Origin: an uncultured Eubacterium sp.
GTDB lineage: Bacteria > Bacillota_A > Clostridia > Lachnospirales > Lachnospiraceae
Assembly (NCBI GenBank): GCA_948468465.1
Contig: CAOKJJ010000024.1
Location: forward strand, 1-38,524
Length of the DNA: 38,524 bases
Direction of reading: 5' to 3'
Shown: positions 15,891-25,187 of the stretch, piece after piece
Numbering within the stretch: the first letter of the stretch is position 1
Layout of the letters: every line of letters begins with the position of its first letter
Translations under genes and position numbers: made by a program
The notes under the pieces: generated by a model
Seen by the model: the letters and a program-made list of their open reading frames with translations, nothing else
Told to the model about the DNA's origin: nothing
Databases searched by the model: none

Positions 15891-15941
15891 ATCATAACGC
15901 CTCCAGGCTTTCTCAAATCGTATTTTAACAGCTTAACATGA

Positions 15942-16223
15942 TTACTGATACTCAGGCTGATGCTTGACACAGAGAATCGGAATGTTTGCATACAATACCG
16001 GAACGTTTCCATTATGCGTCTCAGAAGCTGTACGTGTAATCTGAATGTCCAGCCCTTCCGTATCGATTTCCATATATTTGGAAATCACCTGAATAATATC
16101 ATTTTTGATCATTTCCAGCATATCCGCGGAACAGTCTGTCCTGTCAGAGATTAAAAGCAGTTTCAGCCGGTCCATCGCCACATCTTTGGAATTTCTTCGG
16201 AATATAAATCGTAAAAATCTCAT
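15942..16223 (-). CDS. minE: cell division topological specificity factor MinE
   Basis: A 93-aa MinE. The N-terminal MRFLRFIFRR gives the membrane helix, KDVAMDRLKLLLISDRTDCS is the MinD-activating region (shown here by its position, residues 13-32), and the dimerisation domain follows to CVKHQPEYQ. It stimulates the MinD ATPase and confines MinCD to the poles. Start at 16223 with AGGAGGCG upstream; it lies 10 nt after minD. Presence of MinE rather than DivIVA-MinJ control fits clostridia. Confidence 0.93.
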   Translation of the reverse strand: MRFLRFIFRRNSKDVAMDRLKLLLISDRTDCSADMLEMIKNDIIQVISKYMEIDTEGLDIQITRTASETHNGNVPVLYANIPILCVKHQPEYQ

Positions 16224-16233
16224 AAAACGCCTC

Positions 16234-17025
16234 CTATACACGCTTTGTCAGGCCGCGGAACCGCTGGAACCATACCTTTTTCTGATTCAGGTCCATAATC
16301 GGCAGATGTTCGCCGTCAATCCTGCGGCAGATGTTCTGATACGCCTGCCCGGACATAGAATCCAGTCCGGATAAAGGTTCTCCCTGGTTTGTGGATATCA
16401 CGATATTTTCATCATCCGGCACGGCGCCGATTAATGGTATCGGAAGAATCTCGCAGACGTCCTTTAATGACATCATGTCTCCCCGTTTTACCATATCCAT
16501 CCGTACACGGTTGATTAAAAGCTCGATCTGAGGCATTTGTGCGTTTTTTAAAAGTCCGATAATGCGGTCGGCATCGCGGATCGCCGATACTTCCGGCGTG
16601 GTTACCACAATGGCCCGGTCCGCTCCGGCAATTGCGTTTTGAAATCCCTGCTCAATGCCAGCCGGACAATCCAGAAGTATGTAATCAAAATCCTCCCTCA
16701 ACTCGTCTGTCAGCTTTTTCATCTGCTGTGGCGTTACTGCTGTTTTATCGCAAGTCTGTGCGGAAGGAATCAGAAAAAGAGTCGGATGGCGCTTGTCTTT
16801 GATTAACGCCTGCTTTAATCTGCAGCTTCCTTTGATGACATCTACCAGATTGTAGACAATCCGGCTTTCCAATCCCATCACCACATCCAGGTTGCGCAGT
16901 CCGATGTCGGTGTCAATCAATATGACTTTTTTGCCCAGCATGGCCAGCGCGCAGCCTACATTTGCCGTTGTCGTCGTCTTGCCGACGCCGCCTTTTCCTG
17001 ATGTAATTACAATAACTTCACACAT
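16234..17025 (-). CDS. minD: septum-site determining ATPase MinD
   Basis: A 263-aa deviant Walker-A ATPase, GKGGVGKT at residues 10-17 with signature Lys11. LLDCPAGIEQGFQNA is the switch II/Walker B region. The C-terminal stretch (about 248-263, KVWFQRFRGLTKRV) is the amphipathic membrane-targeting helix. ATP-bound MinD recruits MinC to the membrane and is released by MinE. ATG at 17025 after AGGAGGATTC. It is flanked by minC and minE. Confidence 0.96.
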   Translation of the reverse strand: MCEVIVITSGKGGVGKTTTTANVGCALAMLGKKVILIDTDIGLRNLDVVMGLESRIVYNLVDVIKGSCRLKQALIKDKRHPTLFLIPSAQTCDKTAVTPQQMKKLTDELREDFDYILLDCPAGIEQGFQNAIAGADRAIVVTTPEVSAIRDADRIIGLLKNAQMPQIELLINRVRMDMVKRGDMMSLKDVCEILPIPLIGAVPDDENIVISTNQGEPLSGLDSMSGQAYQNICRRIDGEHLPIMDLNQKKVWFQRFRGLTKRV

Positions 17026-17043
17026 AATAAGAATCCTCCTGAT

Positions 17044-17736
17044 TTATGAATGCTCAAATAAATCTTTTGTACAAGGCTCCATTATGACATGTCCGTCCTG
17101 AACACGCGCTATCTGCGGTGAAAATGATTCTCCTTCTTTTTTGCGGCGGAGAAAGCCGACTTTCTTTTTGCCGCTGTTTTCCGGCGGCAAAAACAGGATC
17201 CGCCCGATTTGGATCTGTCCTGTATCTATAGATAATGCCGCGATATGCGCAGCTGCATCTCCATAAGCCCCTGCATGCGCAAAGCCGTCTAACGCGCCAA
17301 AGACAATCAGGTTTCCGCCTGCGGTTACTTTTGCGCCTTTTGGAACATTTCCAATAATCACAAGTCCCGCATCCGCATGCAGGTCGTCGCCGGGTTTTAG
17401 GGAACCGTAATGAAATACGGCGTGGTTTGTAACCCTTTCCCGAATCAGCGCTTCGGTCTTTGCAAGCACGCAGGCTTCTTTTACCTGTTCTTCTTCCATG
17501 ATGCAGACGATATTAATGCTTGTATGAGCTTCAATAACCGCAATCAGTTCATATTCCTGCTCCGGTGTCAGCTCATAGCCTTCAAACGAAATTCCAACAT
17601 TGGCATTTTTGAAAAAAGCCCCGGAATCCGCGAATTTTTCAATCACTGCGTCTAACAGCTCCTGAAACGAAACTTCAGGATTCAGCACAAGATGGATTCC
17701 ATAAGATTTGCTTTTGATAACAACTGCCTGTGTCAA
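17044..17736 (-). CDS. minC: septum-site determining protein MinC
   Basis: A 230-aa MinC: an N-terminal FtsZ-inhibiting domain (about 1-100) and a C-terminal beta-helix dimerisation domain with LHADAGLVIIGNVPKGAKV and GNLIVFGALDGFAHAGA, which also contacts MinD. It blocks FtsZ assembly away from midcell. The start appears to be TTG at 17736 (codon 2 is Thr), 9 nt after AAGGAG; an ATG just upstream is out of frame. It is followed by minD after 18 nt. Confidence 0.92.
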   Translation of the reverse strand: MTQAVVIKSKSYGIHLVLNPEVSFQELLDAVIEKFADSGAFFKNANVGISFEGYELTPEQEYELIAVIEAHTSINIVCIMEEEQVKEACVLAKTEALIRERVTNHAVFHYGSLKPGDDLHADAGLVIIGNVPKGAKVTAGGNLIVFGALDGFAHAGAYGDAAAHIAALSIDTGQIQIGRILFLPPENSGKKKVGFLRRKKEGESFSPQIARVQDGHVIMEPCTKDLFEHS

Positions 17737-17777
17737 ACTACCATTCTCCTTTCTGTAGAAATTTCTGATTCCTATAT

Positions 17778-20639
17778 TTAATCCGTAATGCCGTTTGCGG
17801 AATCCCCTACATTTTTTGCTTTGCCTGTCAGCAGTTTATCAGCTTCTTCCAGCTTAAAGTAATATTTTAAAATCTGTGCAGACACGTCTGCGGCATTGTG
17901 TGACGTATAGCCGTAAGCAATTCTGGTCGCGATGGAAATCTGCGGATCTTTAAACGGGGCATAGCCTACAAACAAAGCATGGTTTCCTCGTGTATTTACC
18001 TGCTGGGCCGTACCTGTTTTTCCTGCTGCGACCATTGGAAAATCCCTGAATTCCGCAAGATTTGCCACCACGAGGCGGTTGCCGTTTTGAATCGCTTTCC
18101 AGGAATCTTCTGAAATATTGTCCATGGTATTTTTTACGGTCGGCTTGTAGGTTTTTAATACTTTTCCATTATGGTCTGTCATCTGCTTTAGCAGCGTGTA
18201 GTTAAATACGGTTCCTTTGTTGGCAACGGCAGTCACGTAGCGTGCCAGATGGACCGTTGCGTAATTGTGGTTGGACTGGCCGATGGAAGCCATAACCGGG
18301 AACTGGTTCGCGATTTCCGGCTTGTTTTCAGGGATTTCAATTCCTGTTGTGTCTCCAAGCCCGTAAGCGGTTGCATAGTCTGTAATTTTACGGATTCCGG
18401 TAGGATCACTGTACGTATTTCCAACAAGGCTAAGGTCATAACCGACCTGATAAAAGAAATAGTTGCACGAAACGCGGATTGCGTTTTCCACATCCAGCCA
18501 TCCATGGCGGGAGCCAGGATAAATCCAGCATTTTGGTTCGTTGTCCACCAGCTTGAATTTGCCAAGGGTATTGATTTTGGTAGAAGGGGTTATAATACCC
18601 TCTCCAAGTCCGGCTGTCGCCGTTACCATTTTAAAGGTAGAACCAGGCGCCGTGCGCTCCTGTGTCGCATGGTTGTACATTGGCCTGGATTCGTCGGTCT
18701 GCAGCTTTGCATAGTAATCCGCGTCTACCGTATTGGCCAGCATATTGTTATCATAACCTGGATAAGAAACAAGCGCCTTTAGCTCTCCGGTCTTTACGTC
18801 AGTAATTACGCAGGAAGCCGTACATGGATCAAGCGCAAGCTGTCCCGGCGTTATTTCCAGGTCCTGGATTTTTTCTTTCAGAAAAGTAAAGGCTGATATC
18901 GTACCGTTTTCCAGGCTTGCCCGTTTTTCTTCGTCTTTTTTGATCAGCTTTTGATCGTATAAGATCAGGCAAAGCTGTGTGCCGGTCACCATATCCTGTT
19001 TGATCAGATACTGGTAAATTTTTTTCTGAAATCCTTCATCTTCTTTTAATTCTTTTATAATGTAAGAAACAAGATCCATATAGATTTCAGAAGAATCCGA
19101 ATATTCTTCTTCGGTCTGGAATATATTATAATCAATCCAGCCCATATTGATGCAGTAATTCAGATATTCCTTCAGACTGATCGTCTCTTCTTTTGTCCAT
19201 GCCAGATACGTCGGATCTGTTTTTTCAATATTTTCATTTAACAGAACTTTGTTCTCCAGCAGCATGGAAATAATGTAACTGTAATAGTTTTGATATTCTT
19301 CAGGCGCCGCCTGATAAACCTCAGGCATGCCGGACGTACACTGCTCTTTGATCCTTGCGATGACAGAATCCAGATGACTGTCGTAAATAGACTGTACGTT
19401 CCGTTCCGCCGCGCTTGCCTTTTTATGTGTAAAATGCGAGGTGTCAATAATGTTGTTTTTGATCAGCGCATAATACACATCATAAACAGGAATCTTAATA
19501 TCTGACTCGTTTCCCGTTACGTTTACATATTCTTTTGCATTAATAATCTTATTAAACAAAATCCCGGCAAGCTCCTGCTCCAGCAGATGATAGACTGCCT
19601 TTTGCAGATCAGCGTCGATGGACAGGTAGATGTTATTGCCTGCCGACGGTTCTTTATGGTCGGTAACCTCCAGCTCTTTGCCCATAACATCTACGAACAC
19701 GGTTTCCGAACCTTTGCTTCCCTGCAGCTGTTCGTCCATAACCTGCTCGATGCCTGCCTTTCCGATTACATCAGTAAGTTCGTAAGAATCGTTTTGTTTG
19801 GACAATTCTTCATATTCTTCTGTAGAGATCTTGCCTGTATAGCCGATCATCGAAGCAAAGTAAATGCTGTCGTCATATTTGCGGATATAATCCTTTTCAA
19901 TATCCACGCCTGGCAGTTCCGCTTTGTTTTCTTTGATATAGGCCATCGTTTTGTCACTGATGCCGGCGGCGATTGTCGTAGGAATGTATTTTTGAAAAGC
20001 CCTTTGTGCGAGCGCATAGCGTACGACCATGATCTTATACTTCATTTCCGGCGTATAATCCGCGTCTTCCAGTCCATACTTTTCCTTGCATAAATACGCG
20101 ATAATCTGCTCTTCCGTAGCCTCTGCCGTGTTATATTTTAAGTCTTTGTCCCACTTTAAGTCTTCGATTTTCGCTTTGCCGTAAATATCCGCGCGAAAAC
20201 GCATCAGCCTGGTACCGTCTACGGTAAACGCATAGGAACCGTTTTTTTTCAGACGGATATTAAAGTCATTGACAAAGTCATCGCCATTTTCTTCCAGCAC
20301 GGTAAGCACTTTGGCAATCATGCTGTTTAAAGACTCATTTTTTTCATCGGGAGACGCATACGTACCATTATCTTCCAGTATGACTTTATAAGTAAGCTCG
20401 TTATATGCCAGCACCTTGCCGTTGCAGTCCAAAATATTTCCGCGCGTTCCGTTTAACGTTCGTTCCTTGCGGATTCTCAGCGTATAATTTTCCTGGTAAG
20501 ACTGTCCGTTAATAATCTGAAGCGTAAAGATCCGGTGCAGCAGCACGCCTCCCATAAACAGGATGACTAAAGAAAGGACAAGCAGCCTGGATTTAAAAAA
20601 ACTTTTCAGAAAATCTTTGACAGAATCATATTCATACAA
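17778..20639 (-). CDS. mrdA: penicillin-binding protein 2 with a large insertion
   Basis: A 953-aa class B transpeptidase: an N-terminal membrane helix (about 14-33), the pedestal domain, and a C-terminal transpeptidase domain with Ser667 in PGSTFKM, SCN in IRVSCNYFF and Lys874 in AGKTGTAQQ. It cross-links peptidoglycan for elongation, partnered with RodA. About 250 mostly helical and charged residues (roughly 360-610) lie between the pedestal (YLSIDADLQKAVYHLLEQ) and the start of the catalytic domain (CTASCVITDVKTGELKALVS); PBP2 of E. coli is about 630 aa. The start is TTG at 20639, 11 nt after AGGAG, overlapping the mreD end by 8 nt. Confidence 0.92.
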   Translation of the reverse strand: MYEYDSVKDFLKSFFKSRLLVLSLVILFMGGVLLHRIFTLQIINGQSYQENYTLRIRKERTLNGTRGNILDCNGKVLAYNELTYKVILEDNGTYASPDEKNESLNSMIAKVLTVLEENGDDFVNDFNIRLKKNGSYAFTVDGTRLMRFRADIYGKAKIEDLKWDKDLKYNTAEATEEQIIAYLCKEKYGLEDADYTPEMKYKIMVVRYALAQRAFQKYIPTTIAAGISDKTMAYIKENKAELPGVDIEKDYIRKYDDSIYFASMIGYTGKISTEEYEELSKQNDSYELTDVIGKAGIEQVMDEQLQGSKGSETVFVDVMGKELEVTDHKEPSAGNNIYLSIDADLQKAVYHLLEQELAGILFNKIINAKEYVNVTGNESDIKIPVYDVYYALIKNNIIDTSHFTHKKASAAERNVQSIYDSHLDSVIARIKEQCTSGMPEVYQAAPEEYQNYYSYIISMLLENKVLLNENIEKTDPTYLAWTKEETISLKEYLNYCINMGWIDYNIFQTEEEYSDSSEIYMDLVSYIIKELKEDEGFQKKIYQYLIKQDMVTGTQLCLILYDQKLIKKDEEKRASLENGTISAFTFLKEKIQDLEITPGQLALDPCTASCVITDVKTGELKALVSYPGYDNNMLANTVDADYYAKLQTDESRPMYNHATQERTAPGSTFKMVTATAGLGEGIITPSTKINTLGKFKLVDNEPKCWIYPGSRHGWLDVENAIRVSCNYFFYQVGYDLSLVGNTYSDPTGIRKITDYATAYGLGDTTGIEIPENKPEIANQFPVMASIGQSNHNYATVHLARYVTAVANKGTVFNYTLLKQMTDHNGKVLKTYKPTVKNTMDNISEDSWKAIQNGNRLVVANLAEFRDFPMVAAGKTGTAQQVNTRGNHALFVGYAPFKDPQISIATRIAYGYTSHNAADVSAQILKYYFKLEEADKLLTGKAKNVGDSANGITD

Positions 20640-21150
20640 ATTTTATACCACTCCTTTTTTCCACAGCTTCCAGCTTCTGATTGATTTTTAACAGTACCGG
20701 ATACAAAAAAATCATAATTAAAACGGTATACACAAGCTCCGGTACAATAACGTGCAGCAGGTAATAGCCAAAATGAAACTGTCCGCGGAACATAAATTTT
20801 AAAATGTATACAGCTACATTATAGACAATATCACTGACCGAGATTAAAAGCATCGGCAGCTTGATATCGTCCGGAAAGAAAAATTTATGGAACATGCCGT
20901 TGCAGTAGCCGGCATACATATATACAAAAGCATAAAAGCCAAAAATCGTTCCATAAAAGGCGTCAAAAATAAGCCCTGTAAGAAAGCCGATATACATTCC
21001 TTCTTTCCGGCCGCGCATAAAGCCAAAAGATGATACAACCACTATCAGAAGATTCGGTGCGATCGAGGCTAATGCCAATGCCTGAAAAACTGTCGTCTGC
21101 AGCAAAAAGCAGACAAATATAATGAAAAAAACAGTAATCTTTCTTCTCAT
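20632..21150 (-). CDS. mreD: rod shape-determining protein MreD
   Basis: A 172-aa membrane protein with about five to six helices beginning MRRKITVFFIIFVCFLLQTT. SFGFMRGRKEGMYIGFLTG is the family's conserved loop. It links MreC to the elongation machinery. The start at 21150 follows AAGGAC; an in-frame extension to 21240 overlaps mreC and lacks support. Order mreB-mreC-mreD-PBP2 is the standard one. Confidence 0.9.
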   Translation of the reverse strand: MRRKITVFFIIFVCFLLQTTVFQALALASIAPNLLIVVVSSFGFMRGRKEGMYIGFLTGLIFDAFYGTIFGFYAFVYMYAGYCNGMFHKFFFPDDIKLPMLLISVSDIVYNVAVYILKFMFRGQFHFGYYLLHVIVPELVYTVLIMIFLYPVLLKINQKLEAVEKRSGIKFV

Positions 21151-21163
21151 GCTGTAAGTCCTT

Positions 21164-22033
21164 TTAATTTTCCTTTGTCTGCACAGCCTGTTTTTTGTCC
21201 AGGATGACAAGCACGTTTTTGATATGTTCAAAGTCCACAACCGGCGTAATCGTCCCGGATTTTGTCAGGTTGTTGGAATCTTTGTTCAATTCCTGTATCT
21301 GTCCGATCAAAAGGCCCGGCAGATATTTGCTGCTCGTATAAGAGGTTACCACCTGATCTCCGACCGCTGCCTTATCATCAGCGTCAGTCAGGTCTGTAAA
21401 CGCAATGGTCTGCTGTTTGCTCATCATTTCCAAATCTCCGTTGACAAAGCATTTATCCGAGGTCGTCAGCACCATGGCGCTGACACTGTTGCGGTCGTCG
21501 ATAATCGAGCGCACGTTTGCGTAATTCGGCCCGACATTCGTCACGATTCCGACAAGCCCGCTGCCTGCAATGACATTCATATCGACCTCTATGCCGTCCT
21601 CAGAACCTTTGTCAATAATAAAGGTATCAAACCAGTTGCCGGCATCTTTGCCGATAATGCTGGCGCCTAATTTTTCATACTCGTACTGTTCATCCAAATC
21701 CAGCAGCCTGCGCATATCCTCAATATCATACTGCTCCATCTGGTAAGTGCTAAGCTGTGTCGTCAGTTCGTCTACCTGTGCCTGCAGTTCTTCATTTTTC
21801 TGCATGACGTCCTTAAGCTGCTCCAGATTATCCGTCACCTGATTGAGCCATGTGCCGACTTCATTAATTCCTTTCTGCATCGGGATAAACACATAACCTG
21901 CCGCTGTATTTAACGGCGTAAACGGAACGTCAAATAAAAAACTGGCAAACATGGCGGCTACACACAGCACGGTTAAAAACCACAGGATATATTTTGCGGG
22001 AATATGGCGGCGGGCTTTTCTTCTTCTTCTCAT
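21164..22033 (-). CDS. mreC: rod shape-determining protein MreC
   Basis: A 289-aa bitopic protein: basic N-terminus (MRRRRKARRH), one membrane helix at about 14-33, a coiled coil around 65-105 (QLKDVMQKNEELQAQVDELT), then the beta-sandwich domain (GASIIGKDAGNWFDTFIIDKG; GLVGIVTNVGPNYANVRSIID). It organises PBP2 and MreD outside the membrane. AGGGGATGACGGC precedes the ATG, and mreB ends 12 nt upstream. Confidence 0.94.
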   Translation of the reverse strand: MRRRRKARRHIPAKYILWFLTVLCVAAMFASFLFDVPFTPLNTAAGYVFIPMQKGINEVGTWLNQVTDNLEQLKDVMQKNEELQAQVDELTTQLSTYQMEQYDIEDMRRLLDLDEQYEYEKLGASIIGKDAGNWFDTFIIDKGSEDGIEVDMNVIAGSGLVGIVTNVGPNYANVRSIIDDRNSVSAMVLTTSDKCFVNGDLEMMSKQQTIAFTDLTDADDKAAVGDQVVTSYTSSKYLPGLLIGQIQELNKDSNNLTKSGTITPVVDFEHIKNVLVILDKKQAVQTKEN

Positions 22034-22044
22034 GCCGTCATCCC

Positions 22045-23064
22045 CTATTTATAAATACTGGATTTCAGGCTGTAAGCCAGATGCTTGTAGTCGTTATCGG
22101 ATACGATTTTAATAAGCCCCTGCGCAACGCTTTCCTCCGGATTATCACAGCAGTTGACTTTGATGTTGGTAATCTGCTTAAACAGCTCGTCCAATTTTGT
22201 AATCTTGGAGCCGCCCCCGGTAATGTAAATGCCTGCGTAAATAATATCTTTGGCAAGCTCCGGCGGCGTCTTTTCCAAAATCAGTTTAATGTTTGTGCAA
22301 ATATTTGTCAAATGGTCACGGATCGCCTCGTAAACAATCGAAGCCGTGATCTCCATCTCAATCGGCAGCCCGCTTACAACGTCGCGGCCGACAATGACCG
22401 TCTTATCTTCCCTGCCCTCTAACGCACAGCCAAGCTGTTCTTTTAACGAGCAGGCCGTTTTTCTGCCGATGACAAGGTTGTAGTTTTTACGGATATAGCT
22501 GATAATCGACTCATCCAGACGGTTGCCCCCAAAATGCAGCAGATGGCTGATCACCAGCCCGCCCAGGGAAATAATGGAGATTTCTGTCGTATCCGCTCCG
22601 ATGTCCACAACCATAATGCCCGTAGGCTCATTGACATTTAATCCGAGGCCGACAGCGTCCGCGATCGGTTTTTCGCAAAGCAGGACGCTTCTTGGCTTTG
22701 CCTTGGACTTAAAAAAGATATCGGAAAACGCTTTTTTTTCTACTTCGGTAATGTCTGTCGGTACGGCGACGACAAATTCCGCGCCCCGGATCTTGCCTTT
22801 GGCATTTTTTTCCAAAAATTCAAACAGCATTGTCTGCATATTGTTATAATCTGCGATAACACCGTTGACAATCGGAAATGTGACCTGTATCTGGTCGGGA
22901 GCCTTCTCGAACATCGCATAAGCGTCATTGCCATAGGAATACATCTGATTTTTGTTAATAATCGCAATCGTATTTTTTTCATTTAAAATCGTTCCGCTGG
23001 CTTTACAGTAAATTTTTAAATTGGCAGTGCCTAAATCTACGCCATAAATATTAGCTGACATCAT
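22045..23064 (-). CDS. mreB: actin-like rod shape protein MreB
   Basis: A 339-aa bacterial actin. Nucleotide-binding motifs are DLGTANLKIY near residue 10, VVDIGADTTEISII in the phosphate-2 loop and ITGGGSKI in the adenosine motif. It forms membrane filaments that guide elongation. The first of two adjacent ATGs (23064) lies well spaced after GGAGACAAGA. It heads the mreBCD-PBP2-minCDE-rodA set; radC ends 20 nt upstream. In many Firmicutes radC and mreB are neighbours in this order. Confidence 0.93.
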   Translation of the reverse strand: MMSANIYGVDLGTANLKIYCKASGTILNEKNTIAIINKNQMYSYGNDAYAMFEKAPDQIQVTFPIVNGVIADYNNMQTMLFEFLEKNAKGKIRGAEFVVAVPTDITEVEKKAFSDIFFKSKAKPRSVLLCEKPIADAVGLGLNVNEPTGIMVVDIGADTTEISIISLGGLVISHLLHFGGNRLDESIISYIRKNYNLVIGRKTACSLKEQLGCALEGREDKTVIVGRDVVSGLPIEMEITASIVYEAIRDHLTNICTNIKLILEKTPPELAKDIIYAGIYITGGGSKITKLDELFKQITNIKVNCCDNPEESVAQGLIKIVSDNDYKHLAYSLKSSIYK

Positions 23065-23084
23065 TCTTGTCTCCTATTCAGGGA

Positions 23085-23822
23085 TTAAAGCAGTCCCTTT
23101 TCTCTAAAACTGTAGTATTTATGATCACCGATAATAATATGGTCAGACAGCTCAACCTGGAGCAGCCTGCCGCACTCGGCAATGCATTTTGTGACTTGCA
23201 TATCCTCACGGCTTGGCTGCGGCCTGCCGCTCGGATGGTTATGCAGAATAATAATCGAAACCGCCTTTAAGGACAATGCATGAATAAACACTTCCCTTGG
23301 CGACACTAAAGAAGCATTGACGCTTCCGATCGTTAAGGTCCGCTCGCCCAGATACCGGCATTTGCTGTCCAGCATGCAGATAACGAAATGTTCCTTTGGT
23401 TCATGCCGCAGCTTTTCCATATAAAAATCAGCAACGGCATCCGGCGCTGAAAAGCAGATGTCCATATTCCGGCTTACATTTGCAATCCGTTTGGATATCT
23501 CTGCAATGCATTTTAACTGCATCGCTTTGACTTCTCCGATCCCTTCATACTCCATCAGTGTCTGCATACTGTAGTCATACAGGTTCATCAGGTTGTGGTT
23601 TCCTTTTTCCAAAATCTGTCCTGCCAGTTCAATGGCTGTATGGTTTTTGGTCCCGGCTCTTATAAACATGGCCAAAAGCTCCTCGTCTGTCAGCGCCTGC
23701 GGGCCGTAATACATACATTTTTCATAAGGACGGTCGGTTTTTGGAAGTTCTTTTACGGTTAAATGTTTCTGCATGGTTTCTTCCATGGGTTTTTTCATGG
23801 GTTTTTCCATAATTTCTTTCAT
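23085..23822 (-). CDS. radC: RadC family JAB/MPN domain protein
   Basis: A 245-aa protein with a helix-hairpin-helix-like N-terminal part (ALTDEELLAMFIRAGT; YEGIGEVKAMQL) and the C-terminal metalloprotease-like MPN domain, with Zn ligands in ILHNHPSGRPQPSREDMQVT. Its biochemical role is unknown; the old link to DNA repair is doubtful. The N-terminus is odd: five 4-residue units each starting with Met (positions 1-20 of this start), coded by a 12-nt repeat. I chose the ATG at 23822, with AAGGAA 10 nt upstream; a GTG at 23843 or the later repeat ATGs could also serve. Confidence 0.88.
   Translation of the reverse strand: MKEIMEKPMKKPMEETMQKHLTVKELPKTDRPYEKCMYYGPQALTDEELLAMFIRAGTKNHTAIELAGQILEKGNHNLMNLYDYSMQTLMEYEGIGEVKAMQLKCIAEISKRIANVSRNMDICFSAPDAVADFYMEKLRHEPKEHFVICMLDSKCRYLGERTLTIGSVNASLVSPREVFIHALSLKAVSIIILHNHPSGRPQPSREDMQVTKCIAECGRLLQVELSDHIIIGDHKYYSFREKGLL
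23773..23822 (-). repeat. 12-nt period repeat at the radC start
   Basis: Four to five imperfect 12-nt units on the minus strand, each opening with ATG (for example ATGGAAAAACCC, ATGAAAAAACCC, ATGGAAGAAACC). They give in-frame alternative starts spaced four codons apart. Confidence 0.7.
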
Positions 23823-23897
23823 AATTTCTTTGTTCCTTTCCACTCTCTCTATCAGAAGATCGCAGCAGGAACCTACAATTCTATAATATTAACATAT

Positions 23898-25187
23898 TCA
23901 TCCAAGTTTAACAAGATTTCGCTCATAAAGTTTTTGTAAAGACATTAAAATTCCATATTTTGCATGATACCAGGTCAGCCCTCCCTGAAAATATACGTTG
24001 TAAGGCTCTTTTAAAGGCCCGTCCGCGCTTAATTCAATCGAAGAGCCCTGTACAAAGGCGCCCGCGGCCATAATTACCTGGCTGTCATAGCCGGGCATGT
24101 CCCAGGGCTGCGGCGTGACATAACTGTCTACGGGCGCCGCGGCCTGGATGCCTTCGCAAAATGCAAGCAGTCTTTCTTTTGAACCTAACGTAACAGCCTG
24201 GATAATATCATAACGCGGTTCCTTGGAATCCGGCACTACGGCAAAACCTAATTTTTCATATAAATTTGCCGCAAAAATGGCGCCCTTTAACGCTCCCGCG
24301 GTTACCACCGGCGCCTGGAACAGCCCCTGGTAAAAAGACTGCATCACGCCAAGGGACGCGCCGACTTCTTTGCCAAGCCCCGGCGAAGTCAGCCGGTACG
24401 CGGCGTTTGCCACACATTGTCTTTTGCCGGCGATATAGCCGCCGATCGGCGCTAACCCGCCGCCCGGATTTTTAATGAGTGATCCTACGGTCATATCCGC
24501 GCCGAAATCTGACGGTTCGCAAAGCTCTACAAATTCTCCGTAACAGTTGTCTACCATGCAGATAATATCCGGCCGGATATTTTTTACGAACGCGATCAGT
24601 TCACCGATTTTTTCCGCTGACAGCGTCGGTCTTGCCTGGTATCCTTTGGAACGCTGCACGGTTACCATTTTAGTGTTGTCACGAATGGCATTTTTAATTC
24701 CTGTATAATCAAAATTTCCATCGGAACATAAATTTACCTGCCGGTAAGTAATGCCATATTCCGACAAAGAGCCGGCGGACGGGCGGATGCCGATCACTTC
24801 TTCCAACGTATCATAGGGCTTTCCCGACGCTGACAAAAGCTCGTCGCCCGGACGCAGGTTCGACAGCAGCGCAAGTGCAAGCGCGTGTGTGCCGCATGTG
24901 ATCTGCGGACGCACCAGGGCGTCTTCGGTATGAAAACAGTCCGCATAGACCTTTTCCAGCGTATCCCTGCCGTAATCGTCGTAGCCATAGCCGCTGCTTT
25001 GGTTAAAGCAGGCCGCGCTGACTTTGTTTTTCTGCATCGCATGGATCACCTTTAACTGATTGATCTGCGCTGTCTCGTCGATCTGATCAAAACGTTCTTT
25101 TAACTGCAAAGCCGTCGTTTCTCCAAAAAGCGCCACTTCGTCACAGATGCCCATATGTTTGTAAATGTTTGTAAATTGGCTGTTCAT
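23898..25187 (-). CDS. ynbB: YnbB family PLP-dependent enzyme (methionine gamma-lyase-like, aluminium-resistance family)
   Basis: A 429-aa fold-type I PLP enzyme. The family is marked by SSGYGYDDYGRDTLEKVYA near the N-terminus, QITCGTHALALAL, MVDNCYGEFVE and the PLP-lysine region GSLIKNPGGGLAPIGGYIAG. Related proteins are annotated as methionine gamma-lyase family or aluminium resistance protein; the true substrate is unsettled. Its ATG overlaps the miaA stop by 4 nt, and ynbB beside miaA is also seen in Bacillus, so this is an inherited neighbourhood. Confidence 0.88.
   Translation of the reverse strand: MNSQFTNIYKHMGICDEVALFGETTALQLKERFDQIDETAQINQLKVIHAMQKNKVSAACFNQSSGYGYDDYGRDTLEKVYADCFHTEDALVRPQITCGTHALALALLSNLRPGDELLSASGKPYDTLEEVIGIRPSAGSLSEYGITYRQVNLCSDGNFDYTGIKNAIRDNTKMVTVQRSKGYQARPTLSAEKIGELIAFVKNIRPDIICMVDNCYGEFVELCEPSDFGADMTVGSLIKNPGGGLAPIGGYIAGKRQCVANAAYRLTSPGLGKEVGASLGVMQSFYQGLFQAPVVTAGALKGAIFAANLYEKLGFAVVPDSKEPRYDIIQAVTLGSKERLLAFCEGIQAAAPVDSYVTPQPWDMPGYDSQVIMAAGAFVQGSSIELSADGPLKEPYNVYFQGGLTWYHAKYGILMSLQKLYERNLVKLG

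Noticed and set aside
18249..20093. Long plus-strand frames opposite PBP2 (177 and 168 codons)
   Set aside because: Antisense shadows of a clearly functional gene; no ribosome sites or recognisable motifs.
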